DNA of 64,000 bases, taken from assembly GCF_024347215.1 (NCBI RefSeq), contig NZ_AP025282.1, positions 992,001 to 1,056,000 on the forward strand, read 5' to 3'. Below the pieces are notes generated by a model. That model worked only from the letters and a program-made list of their open reading frames with translations. It had not been told where the DNA came from and ran no database searches. Each line of letters begins with the position of its first letter. Position 1 is the first letter of the stretch. This DNA is from Aliamphritea ceti. Lineage in GTDB: Bacteria; Pseudomonadota; Gammaproteobacteria; Pseudomonadales; Balneatricaceae. Below, one piece after another: positions 25,167 to 33,523 of the stretch. The position numbers and the translations under genes were made by a program.

Positions 25167-26290
25167 TGACCCAACCGGTTGTCGAGTCAATTGACATCTA
25201 TGGTATCGGTCCCGATGGCGAGAAGGTCTCTTGGTCTTCTTTTCTTGGGCCAATGTACGAGGCGATGATTGTCGTCGAGTTGACCTTTGATAATGGTCTG
25301 GTCGGCGTTGCCGGCTCGACCGTGTATACCGAACATGAATTCGATCGTAGTGTGGTCGAAAGTGCATCTCTGATGGCACCTTTCCTACTGGGGAAAGGTC
25401 TGTTCGATATACCCAAGATCTATGCCGAGTGTATGTCCCGGTATGTGCCGCTGAAGAATGTCGCGACCTCGTTGTTCGATATTGCCATGCACGATGCCAA
25501 GGGAAAGCTGCTTAATCTGCCAATCTATAAAATGCTTGGTCAGGCACAGTCCCGGGTACGGGCATACGCTTCCAGTCCTCTGTTAGAGGATAATCAGCAA
25601 TACATAGAGTACTGCCACCAGATGCTGGCGCAGGGTTTCAATGCTATTAAAATCCATCCGCGCTGTGTCTTCCAGGAAGATTATTCCCTGGTAAAAGTAC
25701 TGCAGGAAGAATTTGCTGATCAGGACATAGGCTGGAGTCTGGATGTTGATGCCAACTACAACCGGCAGCAGGCGTTGAGAATGGGGCGCCTGCTGGATAA
25801 ATACGAGTGGGACTTCTTTGAAGAGCCGCTCAGCGATACCGACTTTGAAGGCTATCGTTACCTCTCTGAAAATCTGGATATTGATATCGTGGCTGGCGGT
25901 AACGCGGTGCCTAATCTGCAACTGATTAATCAGGCGCTACAGCGCGGCAGTTGGGACCGGGTTCGTTTTGATTTCACTACCATCGGTGGCTTTACCAACG
26001 GTGGTCGGGTAATGGCGCTGAGTCAGGCATATGGTCTCAAGGCTGAAGTTCAGTCCTGGGGCTATACCCTGACACAGGCGGCTAACCTGCACATGATGCT
26101 ATCCAATGCGAACTGTGAATACTTTGAACAGGCCGCTCCATATGAAAAATATGAAGTGGGTGCTAAACAGGTATTCAGACCCGACAGTGAAGGCTTTATT
26201 AACCCGACAGAATTACCGGGCTTAGGTGTTGAACTGGACTGGGATGTGCTTGACCCGCTGGTGTATTTCCACCGGCGATTCAGCCGTTAG
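25166..26290 (+). CDS. Enolase-superfamily (mandelate racemase/muconate lactonizing type) enzyme 1
   Basis: Protein of 374 residues with the N-terminal capping domain (MYEAMIVVELTFDNGLVGVAGS) and a modified TIM barrel. Metal ligands appear as Asp in SLDVDANYN, Glu in FFEEPL and Asn in VAGGNAV; Asn as third ligand also occurs in glucarate dehydratases. The second-strand catalytic motif is AIKIHPR, a KxH in place of KxK. The sixth-strand position (RVRFDFTTIGG) has no obvious lysine, so it does not match the betaine 2-epimerase HpbD. Reaction unknown; proton abstraction next to a carboxylate is expected. Translationally coupled to the BCCT gene. Confidence 0.78.
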   Translation: MTQPVVESIDIYGIGPDGEKVSWSSFLGPMYEAMIVVELTFDNGLVGVAGSTVYTEHEFDRSVVESASLMAPFLLGKGLFDIPKIYAECMSRYVPLKNVATSLFDIAMHDAKGKLLNLPIYKMLGQAQSRVRAYASSPLLEDNQQYIEYCHQMLAQGFNAIKIHPRCVFQEDYSLVKVLQEEFADQDIGWSLDVDANYNRQQALRMGRLLDKYEWDFFEEPLSDTDFEGYRYLSENLDIDIVAGGNAVPNLQLINQALQRGSWDRVRFDFTTIGGFTNGGRVMALSQAYGLKAEVQSWGYTLTQAANLHMMLSNANCEYFEQAAPYEKYEVGAKQVFRPDSEGFINPTELPGLGVELDWDVLDPLVYFHRRFSR

Positions 26291-26326
26291 TAGAGCCGCT
26301 ACTTAGCGACTCAATTGTGAGATCAG

Positions 26327-26358
26327 AAAACCCGGTTGCCGTGCAGGTACCGGGTTTT
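26327..26358 (+). terminator. Hairpin between the two enolase-superfamily genes
   Basis: AAAACCCGGT and ACCGGGTTTT form a perfect 10-bp stem with a 12-nt loop. Only four T residues follow, and the next gene starts 16 bases later. It may terminate the 22.2-26.3 kb transcript or act as a partial attenuator. Confidence 0.6.
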
Positions 26359-26374
26359 ATGCGCGTGTTGAAAA

Positions 26375-27520
26375 ATGTCTGTCAGAATTGAAAATATTCA
26401 GGTGCTTTGTCTGCAGGATCCGCAGGCGGATTATGTGCGTTTTGAAGGTAGCTACCAGAATGTGCTGGTAATTGTGCATGGGGATAATGGCCTCTACGGC
26501 ATCGGTGAGAGCGATTCGCCGCCGGCGATCATAAAGGCATTGATTGATGCGCCCGCCTATAACCATTTGTCCTGTGGTCTGGCCGGGTTGCTGAAAGGTG
26601 AGTACCTGGATGACCCGATCCGTTTGTGGCACAAGATGTTCAAACATACCAGTTGGCACGGTCGTCACGGAGTGGCGATTCATGCCATCAGTGCGCTGGA
26701 TATTGCCCTGTGGGATTTGTATGCCCGCTCCGAAGACAAACCTTTGCTGGAGTATTTCGGCCCGCAGCAGCATCGGCGGTTACCGGCCTATGCCACGGTA
26801 TATCCCATGAAGGAACAGCCGGATAGCTTTAAAATCCAGATCGGCGAATTCCTCAGTCAGGGATTCCGGCGGATCAAAATCTGTGTGGAACCCTGGTGGT
26901 ACAACTATGATCTGGCGTGTTCAAATTTGAGGGAGCTACGGGAGTTCATTGGTCCGGATATTGAACTGATGCTGGATGTGGCGCTGGAATTCCAGCACTA
27001 CGCCCAGTTAGAACCCTTTATAGATTTGCTGGAAGAGCTGGATGTGAAGTGGCTGGAAGCGCCTTTTCCACTGGATAATCTTTCAGATCATCAGCGCCTT
27101 AAACAACGTACCAGTTTACCATTAGGTATAGGGGATCTTGGGCTGACTACAGTGCGTGAGTATCAACCCTGGCTGGATGCTGGCGTTGTTGATATTGCCC
27201 AGCCGGATATCACCATGTTCGGCGGTGTTAGTGAAGCGATGAAATTGCAGAATACCCTTGCTGATACCGGTAGTCGAATCATCCCCCACGGCTATAACAC
27301 GGATATTACTATTGCAGTGAACACGCACTTTTTGGCGGCACAGGAAGCCTGTGAACCGCTGGAGTTTTCCACCAGTCCTTCGGTATTACGCAGGCAGCTG
27401 GCACTGAATCCCCATCAATTGGATGACGACGGTATGATCGCTGTGCGGGCAGAGTTACCGGGGCTCGGTGTTGATCTGAATTGGGCGCTGATAAAAGCCT
27501 GCACCCTGAACAGCCAGTGA
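26375..27520 (+). CDS. Enolase-superfamily (mandelate racemase type) enzyme 2
   Basis: Paralogous superfamily member of 381 residues, only distantly similar to the upstream one. Capping domain (NVLVIVHGDNGLYGIGESDSP), then RRIKICVEPW (KxC at the second strand), metal ligands Asp in LMLDVALEF, Glu in KWLEAPF and Asp in GIGDLG. QPDITMFGG and IIPHGYNTDI supply the Asp-His dyad of the mandelate-racemase subgroup, as in acid-sugar dehydratases. The precise substrate is not evident; dehydration or epimerisation of a hydroxy acid is likely. The ribosome-binding site is weak and a terminator-like hairpin sits just upstream, so its expression may be partly separate. Confidence 0.78.
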   Translation: MSVRIENIQVLCLQDPQADYVRFEGSYQNVLVIVHGDNGLYGIGESDSPPAIIKALIDAPAYNHLSCGLAGLLKGEYLDDPIRLWHKMFKHTSWHGRHGVAIHAISALDIALWDLYARSEDKPLLEYFGPQQHRRLPAYATVYPMKEQPDSFKIQIGEFLSQGFRRIKICVEPWWYNYDLACSNLRELREFIGPDIELMLDVALEFQHYAQLEPFIDLLEELDVKWLEAPFPLDNLSDHQRLKQRTSLPLGIGDLGLTTVREYQPWLDAGVVDIAQPDITMFGGVSEAMKLQNTLADTGSRIIPHGYNTDITIAVNTHFLAAQEACEPLEFSTSPSVLRRQLALNPHQLDDDGMIAVRAELPGLGVDLNWALIKACTLNSQ

Positions 27521-27530
27521 CTGCGGGGTT

Positions 27531-28448
27531 TTAGTTGGAAGCTGGGCGTAGTAGGGCAGTATCAGCTTTTGAGGGCGGGAAAAAGGCTTTGACCCAGTCG
27601 CAGAATACCCGGCCACTGGCATTACGCTCGTTGTCCGCGGGGCTGAGCAGATAGTAGTTTTCTTCCATTGGCATATTGATATCGAAAGGCTTGACCAGTT
27701 CGCCGCTGGCCAGCAGGTCTGCACACACCAGTGGATGTCCCAGTGCGATACCCAGCCCGCGCCGGGCCATGTCCATCGACACTACAAAAGTTGAAGTAGA
27801 GTGAACTGGCTGGCTCCCCTGCGTATCGCAATCGGCATAGCTGAGCCAGTTTTCCCAGCGGTCTGCAGATCCCTGGGTTTCCCAGCGGGTGAATGCGAGG
27901 ATATCTGCCGGTGTTTTTAGCTGAGCGGCTATTTCCGGTGTGCAGATCGGAAAACAGGTCTGGCGGGGAAAGGCGTACAGCTCATCGACTTGCCAATCAC
28001 CTTTGCCGAAGCGAATTTCCACATGATCATCTTCACCTAACCCGTAATCCCGTTGCCAGATCATGGTGGTCAGGCTGGTCTGAATCTCAGGATGACGCTG
28101 ATAAAAATCAGACAGTCTGGGGGATAGCCAGAAAGTGATAAAGGCGATGTTAGCCCGCACAGTAATGGCTAGCTGGTGACCCTTACCGGTAAATAGTTCT
28201 GTGCCCTGGCGCAACATCTCGAAAGCTTGCTGCACCCAGGGCAAGTACAGGCGTCCGGCTTCACTCAGCTCAAGACTGCGTACCCGGCGAATAAACAGTG
28301 ACTCACCAAGATAATTTTCCAGCAGTTTAACCTGCTGGCTTACAGATGACTGGGTGACATGCAGCTCACTGGCTGCCTGAGTAAAGCTTAGGTGTCGGGC
28401 AGCAGATTCAAAGGAACGTAACCATTGCACCGGGGGCAGTTTATTCAC
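27531..28448 (-). CDS. LysR-family transcriptional regulator (GcvA-like)
   Basis: Regulator of 305 residues beginning with a GTG at 28448 (AGGA upstream). HTH region PPVQWLRSFESAARHLSFTQAASELHVTQSSVSQQVKLLENYL; effector domain from LAITVRANIAFITFWLSPRL. It sits between the transporter/enolase genes and the oxygenase genes, divergent from the latter, so it most likely controls the oxygenase operon. It is paralogous to the LysR at 13364-14296, which accompanies the first betaine-type region. Confidence 0.85.
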   Translation of the reverse strand: MNKLPPVQWLRSFESAARHLSFTQAASELHVTQSSVSQQVKLLENYLGESLFIRRVRSLELSEAGRLYLPWVQQAFEMLRQGTELFTGKGHQLAITVRANIAFITFWLSPRLSDFYQRHPEIQTSLTTMIWQRDYGLGEDDHVEIRFGKGDWQVDELYAFPRQTCFPICTPEIAAQLKTPADILAFTRWETQGSADRWENWLSYADCDTQGSQPVHSTSTFVVSMDMARRGLGIALGHPLVCADLLASGELVKPFDINMPMEENYYLLSPADNERNASGRVFCDWVKAFFPPSKADTALLRPASN

Positions 28449-28499
28449 AGTGTTTTCCTGGATTTAGTTATGACCAAGTTATGCATAAGTTTAAATAAT

Positions 28500-28527
28500 G
28501 TGATAACAGCAAATTCATCGTTTGTCA
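28500..28527. promoter_or_regulatory. Probable LysR operator before the oxygenase operon
   Basis: GTGATAAC and TTTGTCAC form an imperfect dyad (GTGA/TCAC arms) in the 139-bp gap between the divergent LysR and membrane oxygenase genes. The right arm CAAATT..ATCG.TTTGTCA resembles the block at 14337-14355. A TATAAAAACTATAAC stretch about 30 bases further on could supply the -10. Confidence 0.35.
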
Positions 28528-28587
28528 CTTTTCGGTGGCTGTTTTCTACTGTAGGTATAAAAACTATAACGCGATGAAGAGTTCTCT

Positions 28588-29601
28588 ATGTCTGACTATC
28601 AAGCGACTAATGCTGCATCCTCCGGTATTAGTGTTCCAAAGAAAAATCTGAAAGCCCTGATGCGCCGCAGCGATAAACCAGGCCTTATCTGGCTGGCACA
28701 GTGGGCTGCTTTTCTGCTGATTACCGGCTATGGGGTATACCTGAGTATCGGTACTGTCTGGCACTGGCCTGCCATGTTTCTCTACGGCATCTTCCTGACG
28801 GTACCCAGCTATGCGCTATCCCATGAATGTGCCCATGGCTCTGCCTTCCGCACCCGTGGTTTGAATGAAGCTTTGCTGTGGATATCTTCAGTGTTGTATT
28901 ACGAAGAGCCTAATCATCGCCGCTTTGCTCACGCCCGACACCACACCTATACCTGGATTGAAGGTAAAGATGCCCAAATGCCATTTGCCACGCCAATGAA
29001 CTTCAAAGGCTGGTTGTTGGAGATTACCGGCTGGGCATTGTACGTCTACGAAACCCGTCTGTTTATTCGCAATGCACTAGGCAAGTTCGATGCTGAAGTA
29101 CTGGATTACACACCGGCATCAGAGCTGGGCAAACTGAAGTGGGGAGCGCGTATCTGTCTGGCTATATATGCGGCACTGATCGGTATGGCAGCAGTGGGTA
29201 TTATGTGGCCGCTGTGGTTCATCATCATTCCCCGTTTATTAGGCGCCCCGGTAATGCTGCTGTTCACCCTGATTCAGCATGTAGAAATGCAGGAGAATGA
29301 TGTGAATATCTGTAAATCTACCCGCTCTTTTAGCAGCAACTGGCTGGGCCGTTTTCTCTACATGAATATGAACTTTCATATTGAACATCATCTTTATCCG
29401 ATGGTGCCTTTCCATCAGTTAGAAAGCCTTAATGCTGAGATTAAAGATCAGATACCGCAACCTGATCCGGGTTTTATCCGTACCAATCTGGAAGTGCTGC
29501 AGGTGGTATGGCGTCGTTCTATGGGTGGCTCAACTCAGGCTGCAAGTATTCGTCAGGCGCCACATATGATCAATACACCAGAAGTACAGGAAATGTCCTG
29601 A
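28588..29601 (+). CDS. Membrane di-iron oxygenase, fatty-acid-desaturase fold (MocD-like)
   Basis: Integral membrane protein of 337 residues with the three histidine boxes of desaturases/hydroxylases: HECAH (79-83), HARHH (115-119) and HIEHH (about 257-261), which bind two irons. Hydrophobic segments at about 36-56, 62-78 and 165-210. It is followed by a Rieske ferredoxin and a ferredoxin reductase in the order seen for MocD-MocE-MocF of rhizobia, implicated in oxidative removal of a methyl group from rhizopine. The inference is that this is the terminal oxygenase of a three-component system acting on a small methylated substrate rather than a lipid desaturase. Confidence 0.78.
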   Translation: MSDYQATNAASSGISVPKKNLKALMRRSDKPGLIWLAQWAAFLLITGYGVYLSIGTVWHWPAMFLYGIFLTVPSYALSHECAHGSAFRTRGLNEALLWISSVLYYEEPNHRRFAHARHHTYTWIEGKDAQMPFATPMNFKGWLLEITGWALYVYETRLFIRNALGKFDAEVLDYTPASELGKLKWGARICLAIYAALIGMAAVGIMWPLWFIIIPRLLGAPVMLLFTLIQHVEMQENDVNICKSTRSFSSNWLGRFLYMNMNFHIEHHLYPMVPFHQLESLNAEIKDQIPQPDPGFIRTNLEVLQVVWRRSMGGSTQAASIRQAPHMINTPEVQEMS

Positions 29602-29680
29602 TACTGCGTTGGGCAAAGTTGAAAAAACAACGCCAATAATTGCAAAAAACGATAACAAAATAATGCTGCGAGGAATTCTT

Positions 29681-29992
29681 ATGACTAACTGGGTGCTGGC
29701 CTGTGACACGGCTGAAATAGATGAAGAAGATCTGATTCGCTTTGATCATGAAGATAAAACCTATGCCATTTACAACACAGACAATGGTTTTTTCGCCACT
29801 GCCGGTTACTGCACTCATGAAGTGCAGCATCTTGAAGATGGTCTGGTAATTGGCAATGTAATTGAATGCCCGTTGCATCAGGGCCGCTTTGAAATTTCTT
29901 CCGGAAAAGCGCTGAGTGCACCGGTATGTGAAGATTTGGTTACCTTCCCGGTCAAGGTGGAAGGTGATCAGGTTTACATTCAGATCGTCTGA
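29681..29992 (+). CDS. Rieske [2Fe-2S] ferredoxin (MocE-like)
   Basis: Soluble electron carrier of 103 residues. Rieske ligands are Cys44 and His46 in AGYCTHEVQHL, and Cys63 and His66 in ECPLHQGRF. The ATG at 29681, preceded by GAGGA, removes the spurious upstream extension of the frame. It would pass electrons from the ferredoxin reductase 12 bases downstream to the membrane oxygenase encoded upstream. Confidence 0.88.
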   Translation: MTNWVLACDTAEIDEEDLIRFDHEDKTYAIYNTDNGFFATAGYCTHEVQHLEDGLVIGNVIECPLHQGRFEISSGKALSAPVCEDLVTFPVKVEGDQVYIQIV

Positions 29993-30003
29993 GGATTATC
30001 AGC

Positions 30004-31236
30004 ATGGCAGAACTGAAAGTAGGTACACTGATTATTGGTGCTGGTCAGGCGGGGGCCCGAGCTGCCTTTGCACTGCGGGAAAAAGGCTATAGCGATTCGG
30101 TCTGTATTATCGGAGAAGAAGCGTTACCTCCTTATGAGCGGCCACCCTTATCAAAAGCGGTACTGCGTGACGAGAAAGGTTTATCCGATATTTTGGTGAG
30201 GGATTTACCTGCTTATGATAGTCACAATATTCAGTTAATGCTGGGCAGCCGGGTAGAGAAAATACTACCTGAAGCGCAGAAAGTGCAATTGGGTGATGGT
30301 CTGATGATCGGTTATGACAAACTGATTCTGGCCACTGGAGGTCGTCCTCGGCAGTTGCCCGATAAAGTAATGCCTGGTGTGCATTATCTGCGCAGCCACG
30401 GCGATGCTATACAGCTTAGTGCTGAGCTTAAGCAGTATAAAAAACTAGCCGTTATTGGCGGTGGCTTCATCGGTCTGGAAGTTGCAGCCAGTGCCCGCCA
30501 AATGGGTCTGGAAGTGTGTGTCATTGAAGCGGCACCAAGAGTCTTACAGCGCAGCTTGCCTGAAAAAATTGCGGCAGACGTAGTCGCATTGCATGAAGCG
30601 AAAGGTGTGACATTCCACTGTAGCGCCCGCATACATGGCTTTGTTGGTGATGACCGTCTTAGTGGTATTCAGCTCGAAGATCAGTTGATTGATGCCGATG
30701 TCGCAGTAGTAGGCATTGGCCTGATACCGAATACCGAGCTGGCAGAGGTTGCTGGTCTGGCGGTGGATAATGGCATTTGTACCGACGCTCAGGGCCGTAC
30801 CGGCAATCCAAATATCTATGCAGTTGGCGATTGTGCCAACAGCTACCATTCATATTATCAGCGCTCGATCCGTATGGAGTCCTGGCAGAATGCCAATCTT
30901 CAGGGGGAGGCTGTTGCTGCTGCAATCTGTGGTGAATCAACTGATAACAGCGCGGTGCCCTGGCTTTGGTCTGATCAGTATGACTGGTCATTCCAGGTGG
31001 CAGGAATGTTCGATAGTCAGGCGCAACTCATAAGCCGCGGCTCTGCGGAAGAAGGCAAGCTTATCTACTTTATCCACAGTGACGGTGTACTGACTGGAGT
31101 TGTCGGCTGGGGTAAGGGTACTTCCATTGCGAAGGATGTCAGGGTAGGGCAAATGCTATTGCAACAGGGTAAAAATCCGCCTTTTGAAATGCTGGCAGAT
31201 GAAAATGTATCGCTAAAGAAATTGCTGAAGCTTTGA
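30004..31236 (+). CDS. FAD-dependent ferredoxin reductase (MocF / rhodocoxin reductase type)
   Basis: NAD(P)H-dependent flavoprotein of 410 residues. First nucleotide fold TLIIGAGQAGARAAFALREKGY, the family-typical YERPPLSK near residue 40, second fold KLAVIGGGFIGLEVAASARQMG for NADH, and IYAVGDCANSYH for the FAD pyrophosphate. The C-terminal dimer-type domain (ESWQNANLQGEAVAAAICG, WLWSDQYDWSFQVAG) is that of oxygenase-coupled reductases such as putidaredoxin and rhodocoxin reductases. Its position after the Rieske gene completes a three-component oxygenase. Confidence 0.87.
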   Translation: MAELKVGTLIIGAGQAGARAAFALREKGYSDSVCIIGEEALPPYERPPLSKAVLRDEKGLSDILVRDLPAYDSHNIQLMLGSRVEKILPEAQKVQLGDGLMIGYDKLILATGGRPRQLPDKVMPGVHYLRSHGDAIQLSAELKQYKKLAVIGGGFIGLEVAASARQMGLEVCVIEAAPRVLQRSLPEKIAADVVALHEAKGVTFHCSARIHGFVGDDRLSGIQLEDQLIDADVAVVGIGLIPNTELAEVAGLAVDNGICTDAQGRTGNPNIYAVGDCANSYHSYYQRSIRMESWQNANLQGEAVAAAICGESTDNSAVPWLWSDQYDWSFQVAGMFDSQAQLISRGSAEEGKLIYFIHSDGVLTGVVGWGKGTSIAKDVRVGQMLLQQGKNPPFEMLADENVSLKKLLKL

Positions 31237-31294
31237 TCTTTGTAAGCTTGACGATCTGAAAAACCATAACAAAAACAATTAAGAGCTATAAAAA

Positions 31295-32593
31295 ATGAAC
31301 AAAGCATCCGATTACGATACCGGCATAGCTGCCAAGCCACAGCCAATGACGCTGGAACAGGCAGCTTGGATAACGCCGCCAACTCAACTGACCGATACCG
31401 AAGCTATGCTGGATATGCCACGGCTGCGACGTTACCGGCAAGAACGCTTACGTGAGCAGATTAAACTGCACAATTTAGGCGGTGTGTTGCTTACTGATCC
31501 ACTGTCGATCCGTTATGCCACAGGCGTACGTAACTGTGCTCTGTTTCAAACTCATATCCATGCCGGATATCTGTTTGTACCGGCAGAAGGTCCAGTCGTG
31601 TATTTTGATTCATCGCCGGGTCGTTATACCGGCAATCAGCTGGAAACCATCGATATTATTCGTGATGACTTACTTCCTATCAGTCATATGTTTGCTGGTA
31701 GCCGCCATGAAGAATGGTGCCGTAAATGGGCGTTACAGATTAAAGAACTGATGGATCAGTATGGTGGTGGAAATCCTCGCATAGGTCTGGAAAAAGCCGG
31801 TACTGAAGGCACTGTTGCATTTCAAAGTGTAGGGCTGGAAGTATTAGATGCGAGTTCAGCGATGGCTATGGCCCGGAAAATTAAAAGTGCAGAAGAGATT
31901 CTATGCATGAATCAAACCATTGCCGTGGCAGAAGACGGGATGACCCGGATGCGCAATGCGTTAGTTAATGGCATCAGCGAAGTGCAGCTGTGGTCGCATA
32001 TGTGGCAGGCGAATATCGAAGGTGGCGGTGAGTGGATCGAATACCGTCTGCTGGCATCCGGTGAGCGAACTAATCCGTGGCAACAGGAGGCCGGTTCGCG
32101 GATGATTCGCGCCGGTGATCTGGTGTGTTTTGACTGCGGTATGATTGGCCCGTTTGGCTACGGTGCGGATATTTCCCGCGCCTTCCATTGTGGTCCGGGT
32201 AAACCGACCGCGCATCAGAAAATGCTTTATTCCCAAGCCTGGGAAGAGATTCAGCACAACACGGAACTGATGCGGCCAGGCGCGGATTTCAACGACATCA
32301 TTGCGAACCGTTATATCCAGCCTGAGGCAATTGGCCAGCAAACCTATCCGGCACTGTGTCACGGGCTTGGTATGGGAGATGAATGGCCGGTGGTCTATTA
32401 CCCGGCAGATGATCAATTCCATTTTGACGGTCAGCTTGAAGCCGGCATGGTGATTTGCGTGGAAAGCTATGTGGGAGAAGTTGGCGGTAATGAAGGTATC
32501 AAACTTGAGAACCAGGTGCTGGTGACTGAGTCAGGTCCGATCACATTGTCCCGTTATCCCTTTGAAGACAATCTTCTGAATCGCGAATTTTAA
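31295..32593 (+). CDS. M24 metalloenzyme closely resembling the DMSP lyase DddP
   Basis: Pita-bread-fold protein of 432 residues. Metal ligands of the M24 family are Asp280, Asp292, His356, Glu390 and Glu405. Long blocks match DddP of roseobacters as I recall it: GGVLLTDPLSIRYATGVRN, GGEWIEYRLLASGERTNPW and the DEWP motif, in which Asp362 lies six residues after the metal His exactly like the reported catalytic Asp377 of DddP. One difference is visible: DddP has FDTD at the first ligand, this protein FDCG. It may cleave DMSP, or be an M24 relative acting on the cluster's own betaine. Lies between ferredoxin reductase and PanB-like genes. Confidence 0.75.
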   Translation: MNKASDYDTGIAAKPQPMTLEQAAWITPPTQLTDTEAMLDMPRLRRYRQERLREQIKLHNLGGVLLTDPLSIRYATGVRNCALFQTHIHAGYLFVPAEGPVVYFDSSPGRYTGNQLETIDIIRDDLLPISHMFAGSRHEEWCRKWALQIKELMDQYGGGNPRIGLEKAGTEGTVAFQSVGLEVLDASSAMAMARKIKSAEEILCMNQTIAVAEDGMTRMRNALVNGISEVQLWSHMWQANIEGGGEWIEYRLLASGERTNPWQQEAGSRMIRAGDLVCFDCGMIGPFGYGADISRAFHCGPGKPTAHQKMLYSQAWEEIQHNTELMRPGADFNDIIANRYIQPEAIGQQTYPALCHGLGMGDEWPVVYYPADDQFHFDGQLEAGMVICVESYVGEVGGNEGIKLENQVLVTESGPITLSRYPFEDNLLNREF

Positions 32594-32612
32594 GCCTGCT
32601 GAGGAACCAGTA

Positions 32613-33437
32613 ATGAAAAAAATATATACCTATGGCGGCGAATTCGGCCTGCGAAACTGGACGGCTGGGGATCTTGCTGCTCACAAAGGCGGTGCCAAAC
32701 TTACGCAGGTAACTGCAGTTAATGCTGAAGAGGCTGCTGCGGCTGAAGCAGCGGGCATCGATATGATTAGCATCGTTGCTGATGATCTTGCCGTGACCCG
32801 TACGGCAGCCCCACATACCTTCATTACCGCTGCGCTACAGCTGACTGATTATTATCAGGAAGAAGCGGTTATCAACGGTGCGTTTAAGGCAATGGAAGGT
32901 GGTGCCGATGCAGTCTATACCATCCGTAATCTGGAGATGGTCAGCAAGCTGGCCAGCTTTGATATGCCGGTAATGGGGCATGCCGGGCTAATTCCCCGTA
33001 AATCTACCTGGATTGGCGGCTTGCGTGCCTTTGGCCGTACCGCGGAAGAAGCCATGGAATTGTACCGACAGTTTAAGCGCCTCGAGGACGCGGGTGCCTG
33101 GGCAGTTGAAGTTGAAGTCGTACCCACAGAAGTGCTGGCGGCGATCAACATGAAAACCAAACTTGTAACCACTTCTATAGGCGCAGGCTCCGGTGGCGAT
33201 GTAATGTTCCTGTTTACTGATGACATTGTGGGTGAAACGGAAAATCCGCCGCGGCATGTACGTACATACCGTAACTTCTTCGAGATCCGCGAACAGATGC
33301 GTCGTGAACGAATTGCAGCGCTCAAAGAGTTCCGGGCGGATGTAGAGGAAGGCACATTTCCGGGGATTGCTGAGTCAGTTGAGATGAATGCCGTTGAGTT
33401 AGATAAATTCCTTGAAGAAATGGATAAACAGCCTTAA
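32613..33437 (+). CDS. Divergent ketopantoate-hydroxymethyltransferase-like (PanB fold) protein
   Basis: TIM barrel of 274 residues. PanB landmarks are recognisable: LTQVTAVNAEEAAAAEAAGID, VMGHAGLIPR (GHLGLTPQ in PanB), LEDAGAWAVEVEVVP (Glu168 equivalent to E. coli Glu181) and IGAGSGGDVMFLFTD. But the PanB residues Lys112 and Glu114 (VKIEGG) are replaced by VYTIRN and the metal-binding Asp84 has no counterpart. It is therefore unlikely to make ketopantoate. PanB uses 5,10-methylene-tetrahydrofolate, so a related C1 or aldol-type step in the catabolic cluster is conceivable. GAGG precedes the ATG; 20 bases after the M24 gene. Confidence 0.72.
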   Translation: MKKIYTYGGEFGLRNWTAGDLAAHKGGAKLTQVTAVNAEEAAAAEAAGIDMISIVADDLAVTRTAAPHTFITAALQLTDYYQEEAVINGAFKAMEGGADAVYTIRNLEMVSKLASFDMPVMGHAGLIPRKSTWIGGLRAFGRTAEEAMELYRQFKRLEDAGAWAVEVEVVPTEVLAAINMKTKLVTTSIGAGSGGDVMFLFTDDIVGETENPPRHVRTYRNFFEIREQMRRERIAALKEFRADVEEGTFPGIAESVEMNAVELDKFLEEMDKQP

Positions 33438-33523
33438 CTGGTTGTTTTTCCAAATATCCTAAAATGGCTACCGACTGGGATGAAACCGCTGGGTATTATG
33501 TCGATTTTCGATATAATCCCAGC

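Noticed and set aside
25166..26290. Assignment of enolase-superfamily enzyme 1 as the betaine 2-epimerase HpbD
   Set aside because: The second-strand motif is KxH and no lysine is visible at the sixth-strand position expected for an HpbD-type racemase; the third metal ligand reads Asn.
32613..33437. Annotation as panB (ketopantoate hydroxymethyltransferase)
   Set aside because: Equivalents of Lys112, Glu114 and Asp84 are absent and there is no panC neighbour.
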